From contig CAICTM010000972.1 of NCBI GenBank assembly GCA_903772945.1, positions 1 through 41,041 of the forward strand: 41,041 bases of DNA, written 5' to 3'. The notes beneath the pieces were generated by a model. It made no database searches. It worked only from the letters and a program-made list of their open reading frames with translations, and had not been told where the DNA came from. The first letter of the stretch is position 1; each line of letters starts with the position of its first letter. The DNA is from Seminavis robusta (lineage: Eukaryota > Bacillariophyta > Bacillariophyceae > Naviculales > Naviculaceae). The position numbers were made by a program, and so were the translations under genes. Positions 23,063 to 31,941 of the stretch are shown here, piece after piece.

Positions 23063-23348
23063 GAGGTAAACTAGCTAGTGGTGAGAGCCAGAAATCTAAG
23101 TGTAGCATGGATCACCAAATAAATCCTAGCAAAAGCAAGCGCGAGCATGATCCAGACGCTCCACCGTTCCGCTGTAGCAACTCTTGAGATGAAATCTAGT
23201 CTCGTTTGATCTCTTGGCTCGTTTTGACGTTACGTTCCCGTATCACCTTGCTGGAACCAGTGGCTTGCCCGGAGCCATTGCATGTCTATCCATCTATCTA
23301 GCTAGCTACGGTACCATGCCCCGAACACGGAGACCCTGGAGCCGGAGT

Positions 23349-23381
23349 CGACTCGAGGCCGACTCGAGGCCGACTCGAGCT
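23349..23381. repeat. Tandem GCCGACTCGAG repeat
   Basis: Three consecutive copies of a CGACTCGAGGC-type unit of about 11-12 nt in the spacer between the two fucosyltransferase-like genes. Confidence 0.75.
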
Positions 23382-23460
23382 CGCTGGATCTTGGCTTGCT
23401 CACCACGGGAAGGTGAGTAGACGGCTTTTGGATACTAGGTTTTGCCATCCTAGATAGCAG

Positions 23461-23818
23461 TATTCTCAAGCGTCGTCTTTGGGTCGCAAGATACCGCAGT
23501 CAGAGGCAAGAAGCAGTGGTCTCTTTCTCGATTGCGAGATATCCAATGAGGCCGTCAAATCGTTGCACGTCAGCTTGGCATTGGTGAGCGATGCCTTTGA
23601 CGTGTTTGAGCATTCTGAAGCGTCGTCTTTGGGTCGCAAGTCACAGCGGTCAGAGAAAGACGTTCTCTATCTTTTGCAACGATTGCGAGATATCCAACGA
23701 GACCGCCACATCGTTGCAGGTCATCTTGGCATGAGAAAGAAGCCCTCTATCTTTTGCAACAATTGCGAGATATCCAACGAGACCGTCACATCGTTGCAAG
23801 TCATCTATCTTGGCATGG
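23461..23818. repeat. Degenerate ~150 bp tandem repeat between the fucosyltransferase-like genes
   Basis: CGTCGTCTTTGGGTCGCAAG occurs at 23471 and 23621, exactly 150 bp apart. GATTGCGAGATATCCAA-GAG followed by a CGTTGCA-GTCA block occurs at 23530, 23681 and (as AATTGCGAGATATCC) 23761, so there are two full units and a third partial one in which CTCTATCTTTTGCAAC is also repeated. A 135-codon open frame spans it on the plus strand (23479-23886) and encodes C-E-I-S-N-E-x-V-x-S-L-x-V twice, but it looks like a by-product of the repeat. Confidence 0.8.
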
Positions 23819-24189
23819 CAATCGCGGTTCATTGCATGGCTTCACTACCGCTCCATTCCTCTGTTTGGGTCGCGATCTCGGAGTAGCCCTCATCTCTTCA
23901 CAGGGCGTTCTCGCGTCCAGAACCTTTTCTGTTGCTTGCGCCTGTGTTTCGTGGGGTATACGAAGAACGAAGCTAGCATTCAGGTTGCCAGACACCAGCT
24001 TTCGCTGGTACAGTAGCAATAAAGGAGTCCAGACACCGGTGAGTACTACCGTAGCTAGCGTTTAGTAGACTAATAATAAGTTATGTAACGTATACCTAGC
24101 TTGCGGAATCTGCGCACTTATTGTTGTCGCCAAGAGATCTGCCCAACAGCGACTATAGCGGAGCAGTAGCTGGAGTCTACGATCTCTGG

Positions 24190-25722
24190 CTACGCTTCTG
24201 CTGTTGTGTTGGTATAAAATGATTGGATGTTGTCCAGCAGGTAAGACTCTCTTTGGCGGACCTTGCCCCGGTATTTCTGTATCTCTTCAAAGGGCGCCGA
24301 CGTATCCAAGTAGTAGTTGGTCAAATTGTTGTGGTGGGCGGATCCCGCATAGAATCGCATCCTGTCCAGTAACTGGCCAGCATAACCCGAAATGCCGTGT
24401 AGCAGAGTTGTGCAATGCCGTCCTGCTAATTCAAGCTCAGCCGTTATCCAGAGCAACTCTTCTGGTCCATCACTGGCTGCAGGAACATGTCGATCAAACC
24501 CCTGCTCGGTACCTCGATTGCGAGTTTTGTTTGTGTATATCCAATGGAACTTGGGATTGGAGACATTGAGATGGTACTGCTGCAGTTCATCAATGGTGGA
24601 GGCATCATCTGTCAGTAGGAAAATGGTACGTTTGCTGTTGGCTGTTTGGTTTGGCAGCAGGTCCAAATACTCTTGAATGGCCGCATACCTCCGAAATGGT
24701 TTTCTCGGGACACCGGCATCTCCCCTGCGAACATGCAAGGCGATACAGTTGCTGTCTTTTAGCAATGGGACATAGGGCTCTTGTAGCTTGGTCAATGCCT
24801 GCCGGAAGCCTTGGTTGGGTCTTGCCATGTAATCTCGCATCCACAGCCATTGCATGGCTTGTAGATGATCACGCTGGTTGGCTCTACGTGTCTGTTTTGG
24901 CTGTTCTGCACGATATCGACTGCAGGGTGAAAGAGGCAAGTAGAGGCAGGAAGCATCTTGGTCAGGGCAGTATGCCCAAGAATGGTTGACATTGGCAGTT
25001 GCATACATCCAGGGTCCTCGTTTGATGATTTGGAAGGGCAGGTGTTGTGTAAATGCAAACCAAAAAGTGCCGTACAGGAATGACATGCTTGCTCCATACC
25101 CAGAACTGATGGGGACTGTGGTAACTAGATTGGAGCAGTTGATTGCATTTGTATTGTTTGTACTGTCAGTAAAGTTGTAAGATTCTGGAATGATGCTGGA
25201 GAGCTCCTGCAAGGACACATTGGCGTTTCTTTCTCCAATATCGACCCCCCACTGCTGTAGGTGCAATTGTTGCATTGTTTGCTTATGATCCAAGTTTTGA
25301 ATGGGAGCAAAGCAGAATCCAACATCTGTGATATCTTCCACATCAGGGACAACTTGCCAGTCCGGGTGATGAATCCACCAAGGATCGGCGTCCACATCCC
25401 ACCGGCCGCAGCAAAATGACGAATTGTAGCAATACACGGGATTGGAGGGAGTGAGGGTTGCCAAGTACTCCAGATGCATTGCCGAGAACACGGAAATGTG
25501 GCTCATGGCACCAACGGCTTGATAGGCTTGATAGGCTTCGTCGACCCATGCTTTCAGGTCCCGCGTCATCAGGCTCATGCCCCGCGCTGCAGAAGCACCG
25601 GTCCACTGCTGTTGAAAGGGCTGGGTGTCAAAGGACAGCAGTTCCCATACTGCGACTGTAAGGACCACATTGCGAACCAGCGAGAAGAGTTTCAAGGACG
25701 AAGACGATCGATCGGTAGTCAT
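24190..25722 (-). CDS. GT23-like fucosyltransferase family protein, paralogue
   Basis: 510 residues from ATG 25722 (context TTCCACCATGAC). It parallels the plus-strand gene almost throughout: signal anchor (L-F-S-L-V-R-N-V-V-L-T-V-A-V-W near residue 11), Cys motif C-Y-N-S-S-F-C-C-G-R-W, I-P-E-S-Y-N-F-T-D, G-Y-G-A-S-M-S-F, W-M-Y-A, C-L-Y-L-P-L-S-P-C-S, H-V-R-R-G-D-A-G, L-L-T-D-D-A-S-T-I-D-E-L and G-I-S-G-Y-A-G near the C-terminus. The stem is shorter, with no Thr/Ser tract, and the Asn-rich insert is missing. The family assignment rests on the same motifs: a Golgi-type glycosyltransferase, probably using GDP-fucose. Codon use is more GC-rich here, suggesting the copies have diverged for some time. 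The two genes form a tail-to-tail inverted pair. Confidence 0.75.
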   Translation of the reverse strand: MTTDRSSSSLKLFSLVRNVVLTVAVWELLSFDTQPFQQQWTGASAARGMSLMTRDLKAWVDEAYQAYQAVGAMSHISVFSAMHLEYLATLTPSNPVYCYNSSFCCGRWDVDADPWWIHHPDWQVVPDVEDITDVGFCFAPIQNLDHKQTMQQLHLQQWGVDIGERNANVSLQELSSIIPESYNFTDSTNNTNAINCSNLVTTVPISSGYGASMSFLYGTFWFAFTQHLPFQIIKRGPWMYATANVNHSWAYCPDQDASCLYLPLSPCSRYRAEQPKQTRRANQRDHLQAMQWLWMRDYMARPNQGFRQALTKLQEPYVPLLKDSNCIALHVRRGDAGVPRKPFRRYAAIQEYLDLLPNQTANSKRTIFLLTDDASTIDELQQYHLNVSNPKFHWIYTNKTRNRGTEQGFDRHVPAASDGPEELLWITAELELAGRHCTTLLHGISGYAGQLLDRMRFYAGSAHHNNLTNYYLDTSAPFEEIQKYRGKVRQRESYLLDNIQSFYTNTTAEA

Positions 25723-26254
25723 GGTGGAACTCGAGTTGTTGCAAAAACGGCCAGACGATGGCAGTATTCCGAGGATCGAGGTACGGCAGAAGGAAAAAGT
25801 CCCACAGGCGCAAGTCTGAAGCCGGAATAATCTCTTGCTATCTAGCTAGCTTGGGTAGGCAATGATTTTGTGGTGTGATGATCAATGCTTTTAATTTTGA
25901 GATGATGGAGTTATTGTCGTCCGGAGGTGCGCCGAGAGCCAACGTGCCAAAAGACAAAATTTTGAGTCAGTCACAGTTTCATCGTTATCCCTGGCTCTAC
26001 TGGAGCTATCGACTCCCGCAATCGACACACCCGCCAAGGCCAAACCTTACGGTACTCAGGCGCCGTGCTGTTCGATAGTGCTCGAGTTATTACTGTCTTG
26101 ATGTAGCTTGACTCCTGTATCGATGGACAGTTCTCCGCGTGGCGGCGGAGAATTGACTGTGTGCGTCACTCAATCCACCCTGGCTGTATGCACACCACAA
26201 CTCTCACAGATCTTGATCGAGTCCACGGGCAACAACTTTTGTCAAATAAAAAGG
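25723..26254. other. Divergent promoter region between fucosyltransferase-like and receptor genes
   Basis: About 530 bp separates two divergently transcribed start codons (25722 minus and 26255 plus), so both 5' regions must lie here. An in-frame open stretch continues upstream of 26255 with an ATG at 26123, but it has no counterpart in the paralogues. I see no TATA box or known operator. Confidence 0.5.
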
Positions 26255-29200
26255 ATGAAGGACGCCAACGTTGATACTAGTACTAGTAGTACGAAGAAGG
26301 AGAACGCAGGGGAGGAGTCTTCCAGCAGTGGTAATGTGAACGGTGGCCACCCAGAAGACGCAATTGACCCAGCAGTACGGGATGTTCTCGTCAAGAGAGC
26401 CGAGGCTGAAGCTGCTCAAGTCCAAGCTGAGCAAGCTGAGCAATTCAGCACTGCTAACACTAATGTACCTGTAAGCCAATGCGAAGAAGCTGCCAATTTG
26501 AAGAGGGATGAAGCATCTGTTCTTACCGGTAGCACACATGACATGGACACTGTTGTTTTGGATATTCTTACCAAGCGGCCTGATTTGGAAGCCAAACAGT
26601 TGGAAAGGGACCAAGAAATAGGAAACCAAGATCTTCTCAGTCAAGAAACAAGCGAGTCCAGTGAAGAAGAAATCATGAAAATTGTGGCAGAACAATCCAA
26701 TTTGGCAGTTGCCGAGCGTCTCAATGCCAAACAGGATCTCCATAAAGAAAAACCAAGTACTGCCAACAGCGAGAACCTCATGCAGTTGGCAGTGGAGATC
26801 AATGAGGCTGCCAAACTGGAAAAATTTGCCAATGCAGCCAATGCCAACACAGGTGATGATGTTGCATCCAATGCACAAAACGCTAGCGGACCAGGAAATA
26901 CACTAGAGACTCCCACAGGAGGAGATGCCCTCCTACAACCTGCCTTGCACCGAACAACCCAGATCCGACCACAATCTCAGCCTGGTGCGTTCCTGGGTGC
27001 ACCAGGAGGACAGATGCAACGAAACCCCAACTTGAACTATGGCCTTGTTGGTGCTAATTCGGGCGCTGATAGTGGTCCAGAAGATTCCCGTGGTACAGCA
27101 GCACGGATGTCGACAAATGAAGGGTTGGTACAGGCTAACGCCGTGGAAGACGATGCGGCTGATTTGATGCATGCCAATCCGGTGGATCTCGAAGCCGCCC
27201 GACATCGTACACTCCAAATGAAGCAGCAGCAGCAGAAAAATTTCATCGCCACAGTTCTTTGGTTGTTGCTGGTTGCTGCCATTATTGTAGGATTTGTGGT
27301 GGGAACCCAAAAGAACAAGGAGCCGGATGTGGTTGTGTCAACTGAGGCTCCAACAGTTTATGGTTCCATGGAACCCTCTGAAGCGCCTTCGTCTGCCCCC
27401 ACTGGAGTTCTGGACGTGCTAATGGATGGCCTTCCAGACTACACTTTGGCAAACATCAACAATGGTAGTGAGACTCCACAGTGGAACGCATGGCGATGGC
27501 TAGCCAATCACCAAAATATCACCTTTCTTCCAGAATGGAGGAAGACACAGTTGTTTGCTCTTGCTACCTTCTTTTATGCCTTTGAAGGAGAAAACTGGTG
27601 GCAGCCAATTCAAGACAGATGGATGGTTGATACTGTGGAAGAGTGTGATTGGTTCTCCAATGGATTTGGTCTCTTTAGAGAGGATGGAAAATACTTTGAC
27701 CGTCCGAACCCAGAATCTCCATGCAATGATCAAGGACAGTACATCGCTCTTGATCTTCAACACCTGCAGCTTCGTGGTCTCTCACCATTTATTCCACCCG
27801 AGATTACCCTCTTGACTGCATTGGAAACAGTTCAATTGGTACGCACTGACCTTTCTGAAACGATTTCTCGAACAATTACACCTCTGTTGCCAACAGAACC
27901 TTCCGACATTACATTATTGACACATTTGGATTTGTCGCAAAATCGATTCACTGGCAAAATTACCTCTGAGATTGCACTTTTGACTTCATTGTCCTACATT
28001 GACCTGGGATTTAATCAGTTTTCAGGCCAAATTCCTTCCGAGATTGCGCTATTGACTTCCTTGTTCAAGCTTCATTTGTACTACAACGAATTGACTGGCC
28101 ATTTGCCTTCTGAGCTTGGGCTCGTGGCCTCGTTGGGAACTCTTTGGCTTGACGGAAATGAGTTGTCCGGTCCACTGCCGTCTGAGCTTGGGCTCCTGAA
28201 CTCATTGGAGATTCTTCGGCTTAGGAATCAGTTGAGCGGTCCAGTTCCTTCTGAGCTTGGGCTCCTGACCTCGCTGCGCCTGCTTTCCCTAGTTGACAAT
28301 CATTTGACGGGTCCAGTTGCTTCTGAGCTTGGGCTCATGAAATCATTGGTAACTATTGACCTTTCTGAGAATCTGCTGTCCGGTACGATTTCTTCAGAGT
28401 TCGGTACATTTACTGATTTGACTATGTTATGGTTGCATCAAAATCAGCTCACCGGTGAAATCCCATCCAAGCTTGGTCTTTTGACGGCTATGGCGACGCT
28501 GATGTTCAATGAAAATAGCTTGACGGGGACAATTCCTTCTGAGTTTGGGTCATTTACTGCCTTGACTACACTGGAGTTGCATGACAACCAGTTCACTGGC
28601 CCTGTTCCCATGGAGCTTTGGCTCCTGACCTCATTGAAAGAGCTTGACCTGTCCACCAATCAAATATCTGGCCAGATCCCAACAGAAGTTGGTATGATGA
28701 CATCACTGACATCCCTAGCTCTTCACAACAATAGCCTGACAGGAACACTGCCCAGTCAACTGAATGCATCTATGGGATTGAGACTATATGGGAATCAGTT
28801 CTCAGGAATTGTGCCAGAGCATCTTTGTTCTTTTCTATGGTGTGATTGTTCCCAAAATGAAACTCCTCCTGTTTCCACCTGTGCCGACCTCAACGAAGCT
28901 CCACCGGATTCATGGCCTGGACGGTTTCCAACCACAGGTGCTGATGTCATGCTAAACATCCAAACTGATGCTTATCCAGAAGAAACATCATGGGTTTGGC
29001 AGACGGAAACCAATGTGACTGGGATTTGGGACACATTGGAATCAGGTGGTCCACTGGCGGTTAAACAACATCTTCACTCCTCTCTCTTCCCGTTCAATGC
29101 TGACTCAGCCTACAGATTGATTGTATCTGACCGTTGGGGTGACGGCGTCAACTTCCCTGGTTGGATCGCTCTGACAGCTGCCAGCCAAACAGTTATGTAT

Positions 29201-29296
29201 TCTTTGGTGGACGGTGAAGCCTTTTCTGAAATCACCATTGACATTTTGGTCGGAGCAGATGGATCTTTTGACGTGATCAATTCTACAGCTCTGTAA
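26255..29296 (+). CDS. Leucine-rich-repeat transmembrane receptor-like protein, largest copy
   Basis: I place the start at ATG 26255 (M-K-D-A-N-V-D), because paralogues begin M-K-E/M-E-K with similar Ser/Thr/acidic heads; the in-frame ATG at 26123 would add 44 residues. The product is 1013 residues: acidic tail (1-325) with R-A-E-A-E-A-A-Q-V-Q, M-D-T-V-V-L-D-I-L-T-K-R-P and R-P-Q-S-Q-P-G-A-F (~238), HANPVDLEAA, transmembrane helix (~330-351), SSAPTGVLD, Trp/Cys cap (~393-490), about 15 leucine-rich repeats (~497-860), the Cys cluster C-S-F-L-W-C-D-C, and a C-terminal domain with Y-P-E-E-T-S-W-V-W and D-R-W-G-D-G. One repeat (L-R-L-R-N-Q-L) is a residue short. It is probably a plasma-membrane or endomembrane receptor with its repeats outside; ligand unknown and no kinase. 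It is the intact sister of the decayed gene at 2107-5237. Confidence 0.88.
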   Translation: MKDANVDTSTSSTKKENAGEESSSSGNVNGGHPEDAIDPAVRDVLVKRAEAEAAQVQAEQAEQFSTANTNVPVSQCEEAANLKRDEASVLTGSTHDMDTVVLDILTKRPDLEAKQLERDQEIGNQDLLSQETSESSEEEIMKIVAEQSNLAVAERLNAKQDLHKEKPSTANSENLMQLAVEINEAAKLEKFANAANANTGDDVASNAQNASGPGNTLETPTGGDALLQPALHRTTQIRPQSQPGAFLGAPGGQMQRNPNLNYGLVGANSGADSGPEDSRGTAARMSTNEGLVQANAVEDDAADLMHANPVDLEAARHRTLQMKQQQQKNFIATVLWLLLVAAIIVGFVVGTQKNKEPDVVVSTEAPTVYGSMEPSEAPSSAPTGVLDVLMDGLPDYTLANINNGSETPQWNAWRWLANHQNITFLPEWRKTQLFALATFFYAFEGENWWQPIQDRWMVDTVEECDWFSNGFGLFREDGKYFDRPNPESPCNDQGQYIALDLQHLQLRGLSPFIPPEITLLTALETVQLVRTDLSETISRTITPLLPTEPSDITLLTHLDLSQNRFTGKITSEIALLTSLSYIDLGFNQFSGQIPSEIALLTSLFKLHLYYNELTGHLPSELGLVASLGTLWLDGNELSGPLPSELGLLNSLEILRLRNQLSGPVPSELGLLTSLRLLSLVDNHLTGPVASELGLMKSLVTIDLSENLLSGTISSEFGTFTDLTMLWLHQNQLTGEIPSKLGLLTAMATLMFNENSLTGTIPSEFGSFTALTTLELHDNQFTGPVPMELWLLTSLKELDLSTNQISGQIPTEVGMMTSLTSLALHNNSLTGTLPSQLNASMGLRLYGNQFSGIVPEHLCSFLWCDCSQNETPPVSTCADLNEAPPDSWPGRFPTTGADVMLNIQTDAYPEETSWVWQTETNVTGIWDTLESGGPLAVKQHLHSSLFPFNADSAYRLIVSDRWGDGVNFPGWIALTAASQTVMYSLVDGEAFSEITIDILVGADGSFDVINSTAL

Positions 29297-29639
29297 TGCA
29301 TTGTTGCATATTTCTGTAGGTAAAAGAACTAACTATGTACTGTTTCATTTTGCTGAAGTCTTCTTTAGATAGCTAGACAATGGCATCAAAGGGTAGAATT
29401 CAAAAGAGGTCAGCTGACGGTGATCCTCAATGCGGAATTCTTCAGAGGGATCACACAGACTATAGTTGTGATCACACTGCATATGTTCTGACTAGCACTA
29501 CGATTTTCTTCAATAGTGCCAGTGGGATTGGAAGGGCCAGCTGCTTTGACGGGCAAGTACCGTAGGAACCTACTGTTTCTGGCATACATGCATGCTTTAC
29601 CTCGGCAGTCTTGCTGCCAGAGCCCTCAACCCCTTTAAT
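29297..29639. other. 3' spacer of the receptor gene
   Basis: No mirrored counterpart in the left arm was recognised. A 61-codon open frame (29380-29565) and an inverted repeat GATCAC / GTGATC (about 29449-29473) are present. I do not call a gene. Confidence 0.5.
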
Positions 29640-31110
29640 TACGTCTCCTCGAGACGATGCCCCTTTTGGTTACCCCCTCAGTTGCACTCCAAAATCGATT
29701 CGCCCGCGTTTACTGTGTAAATTAGAGTAGCCTCACTTCAGTTGCAGAATCAACGGTCATGTGTATCATTAAGTAACAAGTTCCCTTTCGAAAGATTTAG
29801 ATCGATTCGTGGATTAAAAAGAACCTTTGTTGTTACTAAGGTTAAAGTTAAACAGTACCGTTACTCGTACTGGCTCAATCTATCCTCGCACCTCTGCATG
29901 CTGCCGATCTGCTCCGTCGCAAGTCCATTATTGAAGGCGCAGCACTGACTTCTCTCCCTCATTTAATTTGTATGGCAAACAGGAGAGAAATCCAAGCTTG
30001 GCCAACAACAGTGTTTTCAATGGATCGAACGATCGAACGATCGAACGATCGAACGATCGATCGAACGAACGAACGAACGAACGAACGAACGACGGGTTCG
30101 GTACGAGGTAAGCCTATTATCAAAGAGTGTTATTGAAGGTATAGATTCGAAACCATCCCTCATTCATTGCTATGGACCATGTGCAGGCAATCAAATCTCG
30201 GCCGTCAACAGGTGAGTTGTTCTTTAATTATTCGAGTCGACCGATCGCACCTCTGCTATCAAGCCTCACTCAAGCCGTCCTTCTCCGGTGCAGATTCGAA
30301 AGCCATTCCGCATTGAATCTTATGGACCATGGGATGGCAGTCAGTTCTCGGCCCATAACGGCCAAGTTGCTGCAATTTGAAAAGCAAGAGTAAGTCTCCG
30401 GTCGTCTGCAGTTGAGCACAGAAAACAAAACTCATATCTATTTGTTGTTTTCTCTGCTGTACTGCTGACGGCCGAGGAAATACCAGTGCCGACGATCAAT
30501 CGCTCGGGATAACAAGAGGAAGAGGCTGCTATCGATCGATTGCTACTATGATATGCAGGAGGCTCCGTTAACTCCAGCCCTACCAACAGCATGATCGGAG
30601 ATCGTCGTCGAGTCATTGTAAAGGGAACATGAGCGAGCCAACAATACACAAGAGAGTGGATCCTACTACTGGGTTCATCCCTCCAGTGTTATTTCCTAGT
30701 GTTTTGGTGGTGATTCATGTGTCGGTACCCACTTTCCTGTATGCACAAGTCCTCGGGCGAACGACTTGCTTCTTTTGTACGATACGAGGTACTTGTACTG
30801 CATTGTAGCGGGCAAAGCCGAACCTGAGTGTGCTCGGTACTGTTGCCACTGTCGCCGATGTAACTATACGGCAGCCGGCTACAATGGCTGGATTCATAAT
30901 GTTCGGTTGTGCATGTATTCGTCATAAGGATCCAATACGAGGTACTTGTACTGGAGTGTAGCGAGCAAAGCCGAACCTGAGTGTGTTCGGTACTGTTGCT
31001 ACTGTCGCTGATGTAATACTACAGCCGGCTACAATGGCTGGATTGACAATATTCGGTTGTGCATGTATTCGTCATAAGGATCCAATGCGAGGTAACTGAG
31101 TGTAGGGAGC
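29640..31110. repeat. Right arm of the inverted segmental repeat (partner 1-1430)
   Basis: Reverse complement of 1-1430 over nearly the whole length: AACGGTCATGTGTATCATTA near 29752, GCAGCACTGACTTCTCTCCC near 29939, CTCGGCCGTCAACAGGTGAG near 30197, CCTTCTCCGGTGCAG near 30280, GGACCATGGGATGGCAGTCA near 30323 and the repeated GCATGTATTCGTCATAAGGA near 30911 and 31060. 30700-31110 holds two well-preserved ~160 bp tandem units (GAGGTACTTGTACTG ... GGCTGGATT) matching the degenerate units at 1-400. Confidence 0.8.
30018..30092. repeat. GATCGAAC / GAAC microsatellite
   Basis: Consecutive GATCGAAC octamers pass into GAAC tetramers, at the position of the GATC tract in the left arm. Confidence 0.9.
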
Positions 31111-31286
31111 TGGAACTAAGGAATCAAGAGACGAACGCTGAAAAAAACCCGAATTGTTTTTCCTGCTACGGTGGTCCCTGCAGGTATAAGGGTACGATAG
31201 GGTTAGAATACAAATAAGTCAGCAAAAACTAAATAAGTATCCTAGAATGGTGCTTTTAAACCAGCTAAAGCTATTTACATGTATCC

Positions 31287-31518
31287 TAGTAGGGGGGTCT
31301 GCTTCTATCAGGAAAAACTCTAAAGCTAGCAAAAGCTATCTAACTAGTATTCTGGCTAGCTAGGGGAATCTGCTTCTAGCTTGCTATGGGAATCTGCTTC
31401 TAGCTAGGGGGGATCTGCTTCTAGCTAGGTAAGCGCAAGTTAAGCACTAGAGGTATCTGCTTCTAGCTAGCTAGATAGTTGCTAGTAGCTAATAGGGGTA
31501 CAGTATCTGCTTCTACAC
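31287..31518. repeat. Irregular tandem repeat of ATCTGCTTCTAGCTAG
   Basis: TCTGCTTCTA recurs six times (about 31297, 31369, 31390, 31415, 31458 and 31506) with GGGG before and CTAGCTAG after most copies. Unit spacing varies from about 20 to 70 bp. Unlike the other spacers, the array has no copy elsewhere in the window. Confidence 0.8.
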
Positions 31519-31727
31519 TGAAACCTTTCTGCGGAGGTTACACAGCTCCGCTGGCTTATTTGTGTTTCTGAGCTGAGAACTACCACTAACCCCAAGGCGA
31601 ATGCAAACCTGATGGCACTTTTAAAATTCTCGATCCCTCAAAGATCTAAAGATCCAAAAAGACATCACCCTGCAGCAGCCCTGGATGTTCAGAAACCGTA
31701 TCTAGGTATATCTATCTCTATCTATCT

Positions 31728-31855
31728 GGCTTGTTTTGCCCTGCTCGCTTCCTCATTGCTCTCACACCAGCCACCCACCACCGCAGCCACTGCATTTGCC
31801 TAGCCTCGCCCCCCTCGCTCCTTAACGTATCTATTTAGTATTTATTTATCATCAA
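31728..31855. repeat. ~125 bp direct repeat shared with 10780-10915
   Basis: Same order and orientation of blocks as at 10780. It ends about 90 bp before the start codon of the plus-strand gene at 31942, so it may include part of its promoter or 5' leader. Confidence 0.85.
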
Positions 31856-31941
31856 CTTTCTTGCTGCTCAGGCTGAACAAGTTGAACAAGCCCATACCAT
31901 ATACCTGATATATAGGTATACCTTAGAGTTTACCATTTACC

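Larger units (their letters stand above)
31111..31941. other. Spacer and 5' region of the short receptor gene
   Basis: Contains the ATCTGCTTCTAGCTAG repeat array (31287-31518), the direct repeat shared with 10780-10915 (31728-31855) and, directly before the gene, a short inverted repeat ATACCT / AGGTAT (31901-31906 and 31914-31919). 31864-31894 reads A-A-Q-A-E-Q-V-E-Q-A in one frame, like the A-A-Q-V-Q-A-E-Q-A-E-Q of the larger family tails; see findings. Confidence 0.5.

Noticed and set aside
23479..23886. 135-codon frame with repeated C-E-I-S-N-E motif
   Set aside because: The repetition comes from the underlying DNA tandem repeat, and the units are not kept in one frame.
29380..29565. 61-codon frame after the receptor gene
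   Set aside because: Short, no family likeness and no second copy in the mirrored left arm.
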